A DNA stretch of 64,000 nt, from contig NZ_JAXOFX010000001.1 of assembly GCF_034427655.1 (NCBI RefSeq), positions 554,105 to 618,104 on the forward strand, given 5' to 3'. This document shows, piece by piece, positions 17,721-27,214 of the stretch (within the stretch, counting starts at the first letter, position 1; each line of letters begins with the position of its first letter). Under the pieces are notes generated by a model. It made no database searches. It saw only the letters and a program-made list of their open reading frames with translations, and was not told where the DNA came from. A program made the position numbers and the translations under genes. The stretch comes from Robertmurraya_A mangrovi (GTDB lineage Bacteria; Bacillota; Bacilli; Bacillales; Cytobacillaceae).

Positions 17721-17847
17721 GTTGATTGGAGCGGAAGGCACTTGACTCCAGCGGGATGTAGAGGGAATGGGAGACCCCACAGGCGGTAAAGCCGAGGAGG
17801 CTCCCATCCCTCCCCGCGGAAAGCAAGTGCCTGGAGCGGAAATCAAC
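17721..17847 (+). repeat. 127-bp palindromic repeat element, copy A
   Basis: First of three 127-bp copies in this window, all in the same orientation. The ends are GTTGATT and AATCAAC. The next stem is GGCACTTG / CAAGTGCC, then GCGGG / CCCGC, then TGGGAG / CTCCCA, then a small apical stem GGC / GCC. Two segments are conserved among the copies: ACCCCACAGG and GAGGAGG. The copy lies between the bshC terminator and the mraZ operator. It may be transcribed as a structured RNA or be a mobile (MITE/REP-like) unit. Confidence 0.88.
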
Positions 17848-18000
17848 GGGCAAACTTCAGAGACAAGTCAATATATTATGAGAAAATACCTTAGTTCACA
17901 AACATTGAATAATCTAAAAGAACTAAATTCGAATCTATTTGATAAAATCTTTTCCATAAAGAAGGAATTTAATGGAGATAGTAGAATTTATAAAAACATG
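17848..18000 (+). other. AT-rich spacer before mraZ operator
   Basis: No gene is supported; the only open frame here runs through repeat A. The mraZ promoter probably lies in it, but no hexamer pair is convincing (TTGATA near 17940 has no good partner). Confidence 0.4.
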
Positions 18001-18046
18001 TGGAGGAAAGTGGGGGATTGTGGTACATTTAGGGTAGAGAGTGGGG
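18001..18046 (+). promoter_or_regulatory. MraZ-type operator: five G-rich direct repeats before mraZ
   Basis: TGGAG, TGGGG, TGGTA, AGGGT and TGGGG start at 18001, 18011, 18021, 18031 and 18042, that is with a 10-bp helical period (11 for the last). MraZ is known to bind TGGGN direct repeats with 5-base spacers upstream of its own gene. This array fits autoregulation of the dcw operon. Confidence 0.75.
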
Positions 18047-18055
18047 GTAGTAGGC

Positions 18056-18487
18056 ATGTTTATGGGTGAATACCATCATAATGTTGATAGCAAAGGCCGT
18101 CTAATCGTGCCTGCCAAGTTTCGTGATCATCTTGGTGAAATGTTCGTGTTAACACGAGGCTTAGATCAATGTTTATTTGGTTACCCATTAGAAGAATGGA
18201 AACTACTTGAAGATAAACTAAAAAACCTACCACTTACTAAAAAAGATGCCCGTGCGTTTACCCGATTTTTCTTTTCTGGTGCCACTGAATGTGAACTGGA
18301 TAAACAAGGAAGAATAAATATAGCTGCTCCTCTAATGCAATACGCAAAGTTAGAAAAAGAATGTGTCGTCTTAGGGGTTTCCAATCGAATTGAGATTTGG
18401 AGTAAAGAGCTTTGGGAAGGCTATTTTGCTGAATCTGAAGACTCTTTCGCAGAAATTGCAGAAAATATGATTGGATTCGATATATAA
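18056..18487 (+). CDS. mraZ: Transcriptional regulator MraZ
   Basis: 143 residues from ATG 18056 (MFMGEYHHN), matching the usual Bacillus length; a GTG/ATG further upstream would add a non-conserved extension. MraZ has two AbrB-like swapped-hairpin DNA-binding domains; the duplicated DxKGR motif appears as DSKGRLIVPAKFR (16-28) and DKQGRINIAAPLM (about 82-94). It binds repeats upstream of its own gene and controls the division/cell wall cluster. First gene of dcw. The ribosome site is the GGGGGTAG that overlaps the last operator repeat. Confidence 0.96.
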   Translation: MFMGEYHHNVDSKGRLIVPAKFRDHLGEMFVLTRGLDQCLFGYPLEEWKLLEDKLKNLPLTKKDARAFTRFFFSGATECELDKQGRINIAAPLMQYAKLEKECVVLGVSNRIEIWSKELWEGYFAESEDSFAEIAENMIGFDI

Positions 18488-18596
18488 AAGATTAAATAAT
18501 TGTTTCGTTTAGAGTATTCCTTTATAACGAAACACGAATAATAAGAATTGCTATGTAAGGTTTATTTTAGCGTTCATTTTAGAAAGGTGGACATCT

Positions 18597-19529
18597 ATGT
18601 TTGAACATACAACAGTGTTATTAGATGAAACGGTCGATGGATTAAATATCAATCCAGATGGAATTTATGTAGATTGTACAATGGGAGGGGCGGGGCATAG
18701 TGCTTTAATCCTGTCGAAGTTGTCTGAAAAGGGAAAGCTATATGCTTTCGACCAAGATGAAACAGCGATTGCCCATGCAAAGGAAAAACTAGCGGAATAT
18801 GGAGATCGAGTTACCATCATTAAAAGTAATTTCGAGCACTTACAAGAAGAGTTAGAAAAGTTAGGAATACATAAAGTAGATGGTGTTTTATATGATTTAG
18901 GGGTTTCTTCACCTCAACTTGATACACCTGAACGAGGATTTAGTTATCATAACGATGCTCCATTAGACATGAGAATGGACCAAGATGCCGATTTTTCAGC
19001 CTATGATGTAATCAATCATTGGTCATACGAGGAAATGGTGAAAATTTTCTTTAAATATGGGGAAGAGAAATTTTCTAAGCAAATAGCTAGAAAAATTGAA
19101 GCTAATAGAGCGACTAAACCAATAGAAACTACTGGGGAATTAGTAGAAATCATTAAGGATGCCATTCCTGCCCCAGCGAGAAGAAAAGGTGGACATCCTG
19201 CCAAAAGAATCTTTCAAGCTGTAAGGATAGCTGTTAATGATGAATTAGGTGTTTTCGAAAGATCATTAGAACAAGCGATACAAATCCTGAATCCTGGTGG
19301 AAGAATTAGTGTGATCACATTCCATTCTCTTGAGGATAGAATTTGCAAAGTTACCTTGAAGAAACATAGTGAGACACCAAATTTACCTCCTGGAATTCCA
19401 ATCATTCCAGATGAGTATAAACCTATATTAAAACTAATAACACGAAAGCCGATTTTACCTTCAGACGAAGAACTTGAGGCAAATAATCGTGCAAGGTCAG
19501 CAAAGTTACGAGTTGCGGAAAAGCTATAA
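18597..19529 (+). CDS. rsmH: 16S rRNA (cytosine1402-N4)-methyltransferase RsmH (MraW)
   Basis: 310 residues, normal length. It methylates N4 of C1402 in 16S rRNA with SAM. Motifs are HTTVLLDETVDGL (4-16), the SAM loop VDCTMGGAGHS (about 25-35), DQDETAI, and DLGVSSPQLD (about 100-109). The ending NNRARSAKLRVAEK is characteristic. AAAGGTGG precedes ATG 18597. It follows mraZ by 109 bases and precedes ftsL by 24, the conserved mraZ-rsmH-ftsL order. Confidence 0.97.
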   Translation: MFEHTTVLLDETVDGLNINPDGIYVDCTMGGAGHSALILSKLSEKGKLYAFDQDETAIAHAKEKLAEYGDRVTIIKSNFEHLQEELEKLGIHKVDGVLYDLGVSSPQLDTPERGFSYHNDAPLDMRMDQDADFSAYDVINHWSYEEMVKIFFKYGEEKFSKQIARKIEANRATKPIETTGELVEIIKDAIPAPARRKGGHPAKRIFQAVRIAVNDELGVFERSLEQAIQILNPGGRISVITFHSLEDRICKVTLKKHSETPNLPPGIPIIPDEYKPILKLITRKPILPSDEELEANNRARSAKLRVAEKL

Positions 19530-19553
19530 TCATTTAACATTGGAGGGATATTG

Positions 19554-19919
19554 ATGAGTAATTTAGCAAGGAAACTTCAACAAGAGCAAGAACAAGTCCA
19601 GCAAACGCAATATCAAACGGTACAAGCTCCAAAAAAATCAAACAAGTTTAAGTTATCTCCAGGTGAAAAGGTTCTAGGTTTGACTTTTTGTGCTATTGTT
19701 TGTTACGGTGCTGTAACCATTATTGGCAATCAGTCTGATATATATCAAGTAAATAAAGACATACAAAGCACAAAGGTGGCTATTCAAGAACAAACAAGAG
19801 CGAATAATGACCTTGAAATGCAAGTGAGTGAATTAAAAACTTATGAAAGAATTTGGGCTAAGGCAAAGGAACTGGGCCTTAAGCTAAGTGAAGATAACGT
19901 TAAGGTTGTGCAAGATTAA
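19554..19919 (+). CDS. ftsL: Cell division protein FtsL
   Basis: 121 residues from ATG 19554; a TTG immediately before it is in frame but too close to GGAGGG (19542-19547). Short bitopic protein: Gln-rich cytoplasmic N-terminus, one membrane segment (about 43-60, GLTFCAIVCYGAVTII), then an extracytoplasmic coiled coil (QEQTRANNDLEMQVSELK). It bridges DivIC and PBP2B in the divisome. It is weakly conserved, so the call relies on topology, length and place between rsmH and pbpB. The stop TAA overlaps the pbpB start (TAATG). Confidence 0.93.
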   Translation: MSNLARKLQQEQEQVQQTQYQTVQAPKKSNKFKLSPGEKVLGLTFCAIVCYGAVTIIGNQSDIYQVNKDIQSTKVAIQEQTRANNDLEMQVSELKTYERIWAKAKELGLKLSEDNVKVVQD

Positions 19920-22123
19920 TGAAGAAACAACCATATATGAATGTAGGAGCAGCGTTATTATTTGGATTATTTAGCCTGCTCTTTTTTGTCTTAATGTTCC
20001 GTTTTGTTTCCATACAGGTTACGGGAGAAGTAGCCGGCCAGCCTTTAGCCGCTCAGGCTCAGGCAAAATATTTAAAAAAAGGTGAGCTAAAAGCAAAAAG
20101 AGGAACGATTTATGATCGAAATGGAGAAGTCATTGCAGAAGATACTGCATCTTATACACTTATTGCTATATTAGATGAAAAAATGACAACCAACAAAGAT
20201 AGGCCAAGACATGTTGTTGATAAAGAAAAAACGGCTAGGGAACTAGCTAGATATATCAATATAAAAGAATCAGAGATTTATAGAATTCTTTCTAAAGAAG
20301 GTCCGTTTCAAGTAGAGTTTGGAAAAGAAGGTAAAGATATTTCTTTACAAACAAAAGGGGAGATAGAAAAACTAAAGTTACCTGGAATTACTTTTTTACG
20401 TGATTCAAAAAGGTTTTATCCTAACGGGGTATTTTCTTCTCACCTAGTTGGTTATGTAGATAAGAAAGAGGGAGAAGCAAAGCAAGAAGGTCAATTAGGA
20501 ATTGAAAAAACGATGAACGACATCTTAACGGGGAAAGATGGTTCCATCAATTACGAAAGTGATTTGTGGGGATATATTTTACCAAATGGGAAGGAGAAAG
20601 TTATTCCTGCAAAAGATGGTCAAGATGTTTATTTAACAATAGATAAGAAGATACAGACATTCCTTGAGGATGCTATGGGCCAAGTGGCTAAGGAATATAA
20701 ACCTAAAAAAATTATCGCTATTGTTGCTGATCCAAAAACGGGCGATATTTTAGCAATGGGACAGAGACCCACTTTTCATCCTAAAACAAGAGAAGGAATT
20801 GCGGATAGCTGGCATAACGAGGCAATTGAAAACTCATTCGAACCAGGATCAACGATGAAAATCTTTACTTTAGCTGCTGCTGTTGAAGAAAAGGTTTTTA
20901 ATTCAAATGAAACTTACCATTCGGGTTCATACAGACCAACCGAAAACTCAAGGGCCATCCATGACCATAATACAGTTGGATGGGGTTCTATAAGCTATCT
21001 AGAAGGGGTTCAGCGTTCTTCAAACGTAGCTTTTGCCAAGTTAGTAAAGGAAAAGTTGGGCTATGAATCATACCGTGATTACTTAACAAAATTTGGATTC
21101 GATAATCCGACTGGTATTGAATTACCGGCCGAAACAAGTGGGAAAATTGTTTATCAATATCCATTAGATAAGATTACAACTGGTTACGGGCAAGGATCAG
21201 CCATTACACCTATTCAACAAATTCAAGCAGCATTTGCAGTTGCTAATGATGGTAACATGCTTAAACCACATGTAATCAAAAAAGTCGTGAATCCAAACAC
21301 AGGAGAAGCGAAGGAGACACAACCAGAAGTTGTAGGGACCCCTATTTCACCTAATACAGCTAAAGAAGTAAGAGAAATTCTTGAGACGGTTATTACTTCT
21401 GAAAAAGGGACCGGTTATGGACGTTATAATATAGAGGGATATGATGTAGCGGGTAAAACAGGAACTGCGAATCTAACAGAGAAGGGAATCTATTTAACAG
21501 GTAAAAATGATTATGTGTTTTCCTTTTTAGGTATGGCTCCAGTTGATAACCCAAGGTTGATAGTCTATGTTGCAGTACAACAACCAGATGTTGAACACTA
21601 CGCTTACGGTTCAGAACCTGTATCAAAGATTTTTAAACCCGTTATGAAAAATAGTCTTCAGTACTTAAATATACAACCAAGTAAACAGAAGAAAGCTAAA
21701 ACAATAAAAATGCCAGACCTTTCTAAGTTAACAGTTGAAGAGGCTACAAAAAAATTAAATGATCTTGGAGTGAACCCTGTTTTCTTAGGAAAAGGTTCTG
21801 AAATCATTAAACAACTTCCTGAAAAGGGTAGTCCGCTTTTAGAAGGAGAAAAAATAGTTATTAAAACTAATGGCAAATTAAAGGCCCCTGATATGACTGG
21901 ATGGTCTTTAAGAGATGTTATAAAAGTGGCAAGTCTTGCTGAAGTCGAATTAAATATGACAGGTAGCGGATATGTGGTTAAACAGAGTATTCAAGCAGGT
22001 CATCGCTTAAAAGAAAATGACTACTTATTAATACACCTGGAAACCCCTTTACAACAAATAGAGTCTTCCAAGAAAAAGGAAGAAGAGGTTGAGAGCGAAG
22101 AGGAAAATGTAGAGGGAGCTTAA
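19919..22123 (+). CDS. pbpB: Septal penicillin-binding protein 2B
   Basis: 734 residues, class B transpeptidase of the division septum. Membrane anchor about 10-32; dimerisation domain to about 230. The transpeptidase has STMK (Ser311), SSN (366-368) and KTG (512-514). Two C-terminal PASTA repeats (about 595-650 and 652-705) and an acidic Glu-rich tail follow. Start overlaps the ftsL stop. A terminator separates it from spoVD. The PASTA pair and length match Bacillus PbpB. It cross-links septal peptidoglycan together with an FtsW-type polymerase. Confidence 0.96.
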   Translation: MKKQPYMNVGAALLFGLFSLLFFVLMFRFVSIQVTGEVAGQPLAAQAQAKYLKKGELKAKRGTIYDRNGEVIAEDTASYTLIAILDEKMTTNKDRPRHVVDKEKTARELARYINIKESEIYRILSKEGPFQVEFGKEGKDISLQTKGEIEKLKLPGITFLRDSKRFYPNGVFSSHLVGYVDKKEGEAKQEGQLGIEKTMNDILTGKDGSINYESDLWGYILPNGKEKVIPAKDGQDVYLTIDKKIQTFLEDAMGQVAKEYKPKKIIAIVADPKTGDILAMGQRPTFHPKTREGIADSWHNEAIENSFEPGSTMKIFTLAAAVEEKVFNSNETYHSGSYRPTENSRAIHDHNTVGWGSISYLEGVQRSSNVAFAKLVKEKLGYESYRDYLTKFGFDNPTGIELPAETSGKIVYQYPLDKITTGYGQGSAITPIQQIQAAFAVANDGNMLKPHVIKKVVNPNTGEAKETQPEVVGTPISPNTAKEVREILETVITSEKGTGYGRYNIEGYDVAGKTGTANLTEKGIYLTGKNDYVFSFLGMAPVDNPRLIVYVAVQQPDVEHYAYGSEPVSKIFKPVMKNSLQYLNIQPSKQKKAKTIKMPDLSKLTVEEATKKLNDLGVNPVFLGKGSEIIKQLPEKGSPLLEGEKIVIKTNGKLKAPDMTGWSLRDVIKVASLAEVELNMTGSGYVVKQSIQAGHRLKENDYLLIHLETPLQQIESSKKKEEEVESEEENVEGA

Positions 22124-22136
22124 TTTATATTAAGGT

Positions 22137-22175
22137 TAGAACGTTCAAGAAGTTTGAACGTTCTATTTCTTTTTG
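22137..22175 (+). terminator. Terminator after pbpB
   Basis: Stem TAGAACGTTCAA / TTGAACGTTCTA (12 bp; 22137-22148 and 22154-22165), 5-base loop, then TTTCTTTTT. Confidence 0.9.
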
Positions 22176-22189
22176 TACAAGCATATAGT
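22161..22189 (+). promoter_or_regulatory. Possible SigE promoter for spoVD
   Basis: CATATAGT (22182-22189) fits the SigE -10 pattern CATANANT, with TTCTATT 14 bases upstream as a partial -35. It overlaps the tail of the pbpB terminator. SpoVD is under mother-cell SigE control in B. subtilis. Confidence 0.45.
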
Positions 22190-22221
22190 TGAACGAGCCA
22201 TATTGTAGGGAGGTTCGTCCA

Positions 22222-24141
22222 ATGCGAGTTTCAAATGTAACAGTGAGAAAGAGGTTAACAATAGCATTATTATGTGGAATTTTAATTTTCTTCATAATCG
22301 ATGTTAGGCTAGGGTATGTGCAGTTTTTTCTAGGGAATTGGTTAACAGATGGAGCGAAGGATTCTTGGAGTCGTAATATTCCTTTTGAACCTGAACGGGG
22401 GGAGATTGTTGATCGGAATGGAGTAGCATTAGCTACTAACATGAGTGCTCCTACTGTTTATGTTGTACCAAGACAAATTAAAGACCCCGTTGAAACGGCG
22501 GAAAAACTTGCAGCTGTGTTAAATACATCAAAAGAAAAACTGTATAAGGATATTACAAAAAAAGAGATGAATGTTAGGATCTCTGGCGGCAGAAAAATTA
22601 CACATGAAAAAGCAAAAGAAGTAAGATCGTTAGGATTAGAAGGAGTTTACATTGGCGAGGATTCAAAAAGGCATTATCCATTCGGAAACTACTTATCCCA
22701 TGTTTTAGGTTTTGCCGGTATTGATAATCAAGGCTTAATGGGATTAGAACTTTATTATGATAAGGATTTAAAAGGCGAAAAAGGGTCTGTTCAGTTTTAT
22801 GCAGATGCTAAAGGAAAACGAATGAATGACATGGCAGATGATTATGACCCACCTGAAGATGGCTTAAATCTTAAATTAACGATTGATTCAAAAGTACAGA
22901 CGATTATTGAGAGAGAACTTGATATTGCCCAAGCTACTTATAATCCAGATGGAATTATCGCAATAGCAATGAATCCTAATAACGGTGAAATTTTAGCAAT
23001 GTCTAGTAGACCAGGATTTGACCCAGCTAAATTTCAAGAAGTTGCTCCTGAGGTATACAATCGAAACTTACCTGTATGGAGTACATACGAGCCTGGTTCT
23101 ACCTTTAAGATTATTACTCTAGCAGCGGCATTAGAGGAAGGTAAGGTAGATTTAGAAAACGAACATTTTCACGATTCAGGTTCTGTGAAAGTGGGAGGAG
23201 CTAATCTTCGTTGCTGGAAAAGAGGGGGACATGGTAGTCAAACCTACCTTGAAGTGGTACAAAACTCATGTAACCCAGGATTTGTAGAGCTTGGAGAAAG
23301 ATTAGGAAAAGAAACTTTATTTAAATATATTAGAAACTTTGGTTTTGGTGAAAAAACCGGAATAGACCTTCAAGGAGAAGGAAAAGGGATTCTATTTAAT
23401 CTAGACCGAGTTGGTCCAGTTGAACTTGCAACCACTGCTTTTGGACAGGGTGTGTCCGTTACACCAATCCAGCAGGTAGCCGCATTATCAGCCGCTATAA
23501 ACGGTGGAACCTTATATACTCCTTATATTGCTAAAGAATTAATCGACCCAAAAACGGGAGAAGTTGTAATGAAAAAGACTCCTGTGGCTAAAAGGGAAGT
23601 AATATCTGAAGAAACTTCAAAAGAAATTAGACATGCTCTAGAAAGTGTAGTTGCACAAGGTTCAGGGAAAAAGGCATTCGTAGAAGGATATCGTGTTGGT
23701 GGAAAAACAGGGACGGCCCAAAAAGTTAAAGATGGGCGATATATGGAAAACAACCACATTGTTTCATTCATTGGTTTTGCCCCAGCGGATGATCCAGAAC
23801 TAGTTGTTTATGTAGCTGTAGATAACCCAAAAGGAACTGTTCAGTTCGGGGGAGTTGTTTCAGCACCGATTGTCGGTAACATTATGGGAGACAGCTTGAG
23901 AGCCTTAGGTGTGAAACCGAGAAAGGGACAACTAGAAAAAGAATATACGTACCCTGACACTCCAATGGTAGAGGTACCGAACGTAGTGGGGATGACGAAG
24001 AAAGAAATAGGAGAGATTTTCGTTAACCTTAGAATTGATGCTAGTGGTGACGGAGATACTGTAATAAAACAAACTCCTCAACCTGGCATAAAACTGAAAG
24101 AAGGTTCTACTATCAGGTTATACTTTGATAAGAAGGAATAA
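22222..24141 (+). CDS. spoVD: Stage V sporulation protein D (cortex class B PBP)
   Basis: 639 residues from ATG 22222, behind TAGGGAGG (22206 region); an upstream TTG frame lacks a site. It is a class B transpeptidase needed for spore cortex peptidoglycan. Membrane anchor about 12-34; STFK (Ser293) is in EPGSTFK, then SCN in VVQNSCNPG and KTG in GGKTGTAQ. One C-terminal PASTA repeat (about 576-635) distinguishes it from PbpB, which has two. It likely works with SpoVE encoded downstream. A terminator follows. Confidence 0.95.
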   Translation: MRVSNVTVRKRLTIALLCGILIFFIIDVRLGYVQFFLGNWLTDGAKDSWSRNIPFEPERGEIVDRNGVALATNMSAPTVYVVPRQIKDPVETAEKLAAVLNTSKEKLYKDITKKEMNVRISGGRKITHEKAKEVRSLGLEGVYIGEDSKRHYPFGNYLSHVLGFAGIDNQGLMGLELYYDKDLKGEKGSVQFYADAKGKRMNDMADDYDPPEDGLNLKLTIDSKVQTIIERELDIAQATYNPDGIIAIAMNPNNGEILAMSSRPGFDPAKFQEVAPEVYNRNLPVWSTYEPGSTFKIITLAAALEEGKVDLENEHFHDSGSVKVGGANLRCWKRGGHGSQTYLEVVQNSCNPGFVELGERLGKETLFKYIRNFGFGEKTGIDLQGEGKGILFNLDRVGPVELATTAFGQGVSVTPIQQVAALSAAINGGTLYTPYIAKELIDPKTGEVVMKKTPVAKREVISEETSKEIRHALESVVAQGSGKKAFVEGYRVGGKTGTAQKVKDGRYMENNHIVSFIGFAPADDPELVVYVAVDNPKGTVQFGGVVSAPIVGNIMGDSLRALGVKPRKGQLEKEYTYPDTPMVEVPNVVGMTKKEIGEIFVNLRIDASGDGDTVIKQTPQPGIKLKEGSTIRLYFDKKE

Positions 24142-24194
24142 GGCTTGATACAAAAACTAAACAAACTACTGAGAGTACACAACATAGAATAGGG

Positions 24195-24228
24195 AGAGGG
24201 CGGCACTAATACTCGCCGCCCTCTTTGT
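24195..24228 (+). terminator. Terminator after spoVD
   Basis: AGAGGGCGGC / GCCGCCCTCT (10 bp, 24195-24204 and 24215-24224), 10-base loop and a short T-run. Confidence 0.9.
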
Positions 24229-24528
24229 TATTGAAGGAAATAATGACCCTATTAGAGAATAATAACATAACGATAAGAGGTCTTATGAACAATAATATCT
24301 CTTTATCATATACTAAATAGATTTATCGTTACAAATATGATAGGAACGTATCTTTTTTATTTCCAATTTATAATAAAATGGCTAAATGAGCGGTAATCAT
24401 GTAAAATAGTAAGCGCATGTTTTTTAAAGTAATTGGGATGCGAAGTGTCATTAGAGCGCAAATAACAGACTAAATATATAGTTGAATGATTACAGAATTG
24501 CGTGTTTAGAATGAGAGGAATTGATTTT
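24229..24528 (+). other. Gene-free stretch before murE
   Basis: AT-rich, about 300 bases. An 8-bp inverted repeat AACGATAA (about 24270) / TTATCGTT (about 24322) is present. TATAAT-like hexamers occur near 24370-24400, but no promoter can be assigned with confidence. No reading frame of note. Confidence 0.35.
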
Positions 24529-25998
24529 ATGAAGTTACATAGCTTATTGAGCCACTTGCAGTTGCTTGTACCGTTTAACGGACCAAACCCTGATATTTCA
24601 TCTATAGAGAATGATAATCGCAAAGTTCAAGAAGGCAGTTTGTTCATCTGTATTAAAGGTTTTACTGTAGATGGACATGACTTTGCCAAAGACGCGGTTG
24701 CAAAAGGTGCAGCTGCTGTTATAGCTGAGAGAGACCTAGGGCTTAATGTACCTGTTATTATTGTAAAAGACACAAAAAGAGCAATGGCTGTGTTAGCAGA
24801 TGCGTTCTATAACCAACCTAGTCATAAGCTTCATCTTGTAGGTGTAACAGGAACAAATGGTAAAACAACGATCAGTCACCTCATAGAAAAAATATTTGCT
24901 GATGCCAAACAACGCACAGGGTTGATTGGAACGATGTACACAAGGATTGGGTTGAAAGAGTTAGAGACAAAAAATACGACACCGGAAAGCTTAACTCTTC
25001 AAAAAACATTTTCACAAATGGTTGATGAAGGTGTTGATTCAGCAGTAATGGAAGTCTCTTCACATGCACTTGTAGAGGGTAGAGTCCATGGAACAGACTT
25101 TGATATAGCTGTATTCTCTAACCTAACACAAGATCATTTAGATTTTCACCATACGATGGATGAATATAGAAGAGCTAAGGGTTTATTGTTTGCTCAACTT
25201 GGTAATATATTCAATATTAACAATCCTAAATTTGCCATCCTTAATGCAGACGATCCTGCTAGTGAGGAATATAAGGTATCAACATCTGCTCATGTGTTAA
25301 CCTATGGAATCGACCAAGAGGCAGATTTAAGAGCAGTCAATATCCAGATGACCGCAAAGGGAACAGAATTTGAGCTATTAAGTCCTTATGGAAAACATAA
25401 AATAGTCATGAATTTAATTGGGAAATTTAGTGTGTATAACGTGCTTGCTAGTATTGGGGCAGGTCTTGCTTCTCGTATTAGTTTGAACCAAATTATTCAA
25501 ACAATTGAAAGTGTTCAAGGAGTCGCTGGCCGCTTTGAAATTGTAGATGGGGGACAGGATTTTACCGTCATTGTTGATTACTCTCATACTCCAGATAGTC
25601 TAGAGAATGCATTAAACACGATTAAACAGTTCGCTAAAGGGGATGTTTATGTAGTTGTTGGGTGTGGAGGAGACCGAGATCGTACGAAACGTCCTGTAAT
25701 GGCAAAAATAGCTTTTGACTGCAGTGACTTCCCAATTTATACTTCTGATAATCCGAGGAGCGAAGACCCTGAACTGATTATTAAAGAAATGGAAGCAGGA
25801 GTCGAAGGACAAAAATATGTATCTATTGTCGATCGTAGGGAAGCTATCCAGTATGCCGTAAAACATGCTAAAAAAGACGATGTTATTTTAATTGCTGGAA
25901 AAGGCCATGAAACGTATCAACAAATTGGTGATCAAGTATTTGAGTTTGATGATCGCTTAGTAGCAAAAGAAGCTATCATGGAGAAAGAAGCTAATTAA
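24529..25998 (+). CDS. murE: UDP-MurNAc-L-Ala-D-Glu:meso-diaminopimelate ligase
   Basis: 489 residues from ATG 24529 (MKLHSLL), with GAGAGGA upstream. It adds the third amino acid to the peptidoglycan stem peptide in the cytoplasm. The Mur ligase ATP loop GVTGTNGKTTISH is at about 105-117. The DNPR motif (in SDNPRSEDP, about 406-409) is the meso-diaminopimelate signature, in contrast to lysine-adding enzymes. GKGHETYQ near the end is family-typical. It is followed by a 241-base gap before mraY. Confidence 0.97.
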   Translation: MKLHSLLSHLQLLVPFNGPNPDISSIENDNRKVQEGSLFICIKGFTVDGHDFAKDAVAKGAAAVIAERDLGLNVPVIIVKDTKRAMAVLADAFYNQPSHKLHLVGVTGTNGKTTISHLIEKIFADAKQRTGLIGTMYTRIGLKELETKNTTPESLTLQKTFSQMVDEGVDSAVMEVSSHALVEGRVHGTDFDIAVFSNLTQDHLDFHHTMDEYRRAKGLLFAQLGNIFNINNPKFAILNADDPASEEYKVSTSAHVLTYGIDQEADLRAVNIQMTAKGTEFELLSPYGKHKIVMNLIGKFSVYNVLASIGAGLASRISLNQIIQTIESVQGVAGRFEIVDGGQDFTVIVDYSHTPDSLENALNTIKQFAKGDVYVVVGCGGDRDRTKRPVMAKIAFDCSDFPIYTSDNPRSEDPELIIKEMEAGVEGQKYVSIVDRREAIQYAVKHAKKDDVILIAGKGHETYQQIGDQVFEFDDRLVAKEAIMEKEAN

Positions 25999-26239
25999 GT
26001 TTTAGGAAACAAGATACTTATCTATATACTAAATATTAATCAATATTACAGTTCACTGAAAGGCAAAAAGAATATGTTAAAAAATCATACAATGTTTAAC
26101 GCAATTATAAATATGACGAATTTCCTTATTTTAAATGAAAAACTTCTGAATGATGGTACCAGCACATATGATAGTTCTGTAAAGGTGGAAAAGTTGTCTA
26201 GAATCCAACACATACAGTCACTAGAAAGGAGGGGGTAAT

Positions 26240-27214
26240 ATGTGGGAGCAAGTTATTTTTTTCACAATCCTATTAGGCTTTTTAATTACTGTTTTATTAT
26301 CTCCAGTATTTATTCCCTTCTTAAGAAGGTTGAAATTTGGACAAAGCATTCGTGAAGAAGGACCTAAATCACATCAGAAAAAATCAGGTACGCCTACTAT
26401 GGGCGGTATTATGATTTTACTATCTATCGTGATTACCACTTTAGTGATGACAAGTAAATATGCAGAGCCAACTGTAAAAACATATTTACTTTTATTAGTA
26501 ACACTTGGATTTGGTTTATTAGGCTTTTTAGATGACTTTATCAAAGTTGTCATGAAACGAAATCTGGGACTTACTTCCAAACAAAAGTTATTAGGTCAAA
26601 TTATTATTTCTGTTGTATTTTACTTTATTTTTAAACAAAATGACTTTTCAACAGAGGTTTCAATTCCGTTAACAGACTACTCAATAGACTTAGGGTTTGG
26701 ATATGTATTTTTTATTATCTTCTGGTTAGTAGGGTTTTCTAATGCAGTTAACCTAACGGACGGTTTAGATGGTCTAGTATCTGGTACAGCTGCGATCGCC
26801 TTTGGTGCTTTCGCGGTATTAGCTTGGAATCAATCTCAATTTGAACTATCCATTTTTTCTGTAGCAGTTGTCGGAGCAGTACTTGGTTTCCTTGTATTTA
26901 ACGCACACCCTGCAAAAGTCTTTATGGGAGATACAGGTTCATTAGCACTAGGTGGAGCGATTGCAACCATAGCCATTTTAACAAAATTAGAGATTATTTT
27001 AATTATTATCGGAGGAGTATTTGTTATTGAAACTCTTTCCGTTATACTACAAGTAATATCTTTTAAAACAACTGGAAAAAGGATTTTCCGGATGAGTCCA
27101 CTTCATCATCACTACGAACTAGTTGGTTGGTCTGAATGGCGAGTAGTAGTGACGTTCTGGAGTGTTGGAATACTTTTTGCAGTACTTGGAATTTATATCG
27201 AGGTGTGGTTGTAG
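26240..27214 (+). CDS. mraY: Phospho-N-acetylmuramoyl-pentapeptide-transferase
   Basis: 324 residues, about ten membrane segments. It transfers phospho-MurNAc-pentapeptide to undecaprenyl phosphate to form lipid I. Catalytic motifs are seen: DDFIKVV (about 96-102), NLTDGLDGL (about 169-177), the Asp of FMGDTGSLALGG (about 229-240) and the HHHYE loop near 288. ATG 26240 follows GGAGGGGG. Its stop is immediately followed by the murD TTG start, so translation may be coupled. Confidence 0.97.
   Translation: MWEQVIFFTILLGFLITVLLSPVFIPFLRRLKFGQSIREEGPKSHQKKSGTPTMGGIMILLSIVITTLVMTSKYAEPTVKTYLLLLVTLGFGLLGFLDDFIKVVMKRNLGLTSKQKLLGQIIISVVFYFIFKQNDFSTEVSIPLTDYSIDLGFGYVFFIIFWLVGFSNAVNLTDGLDGLVSGTAAIAFGAFAVLAWNQSQFELSIFSVAVVGAVLGFLVFNAHPAKVFMGDTGSLALGGAIATIAILTKLEIILIIIGGVFVIETLSVILQVISFKTTGKRIFRMSPLHHHYELVGWSEWRVVVTFWSVGILFAVLGIYIEVWL

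Noticed and set aside
17767..18069. Plus-strand frame of 100 codons across repeat A and the mraZ operator
   Set aside because: It runs through a palindromic repeat and operator; composition follows the DNA repeat, no recognisable protein.
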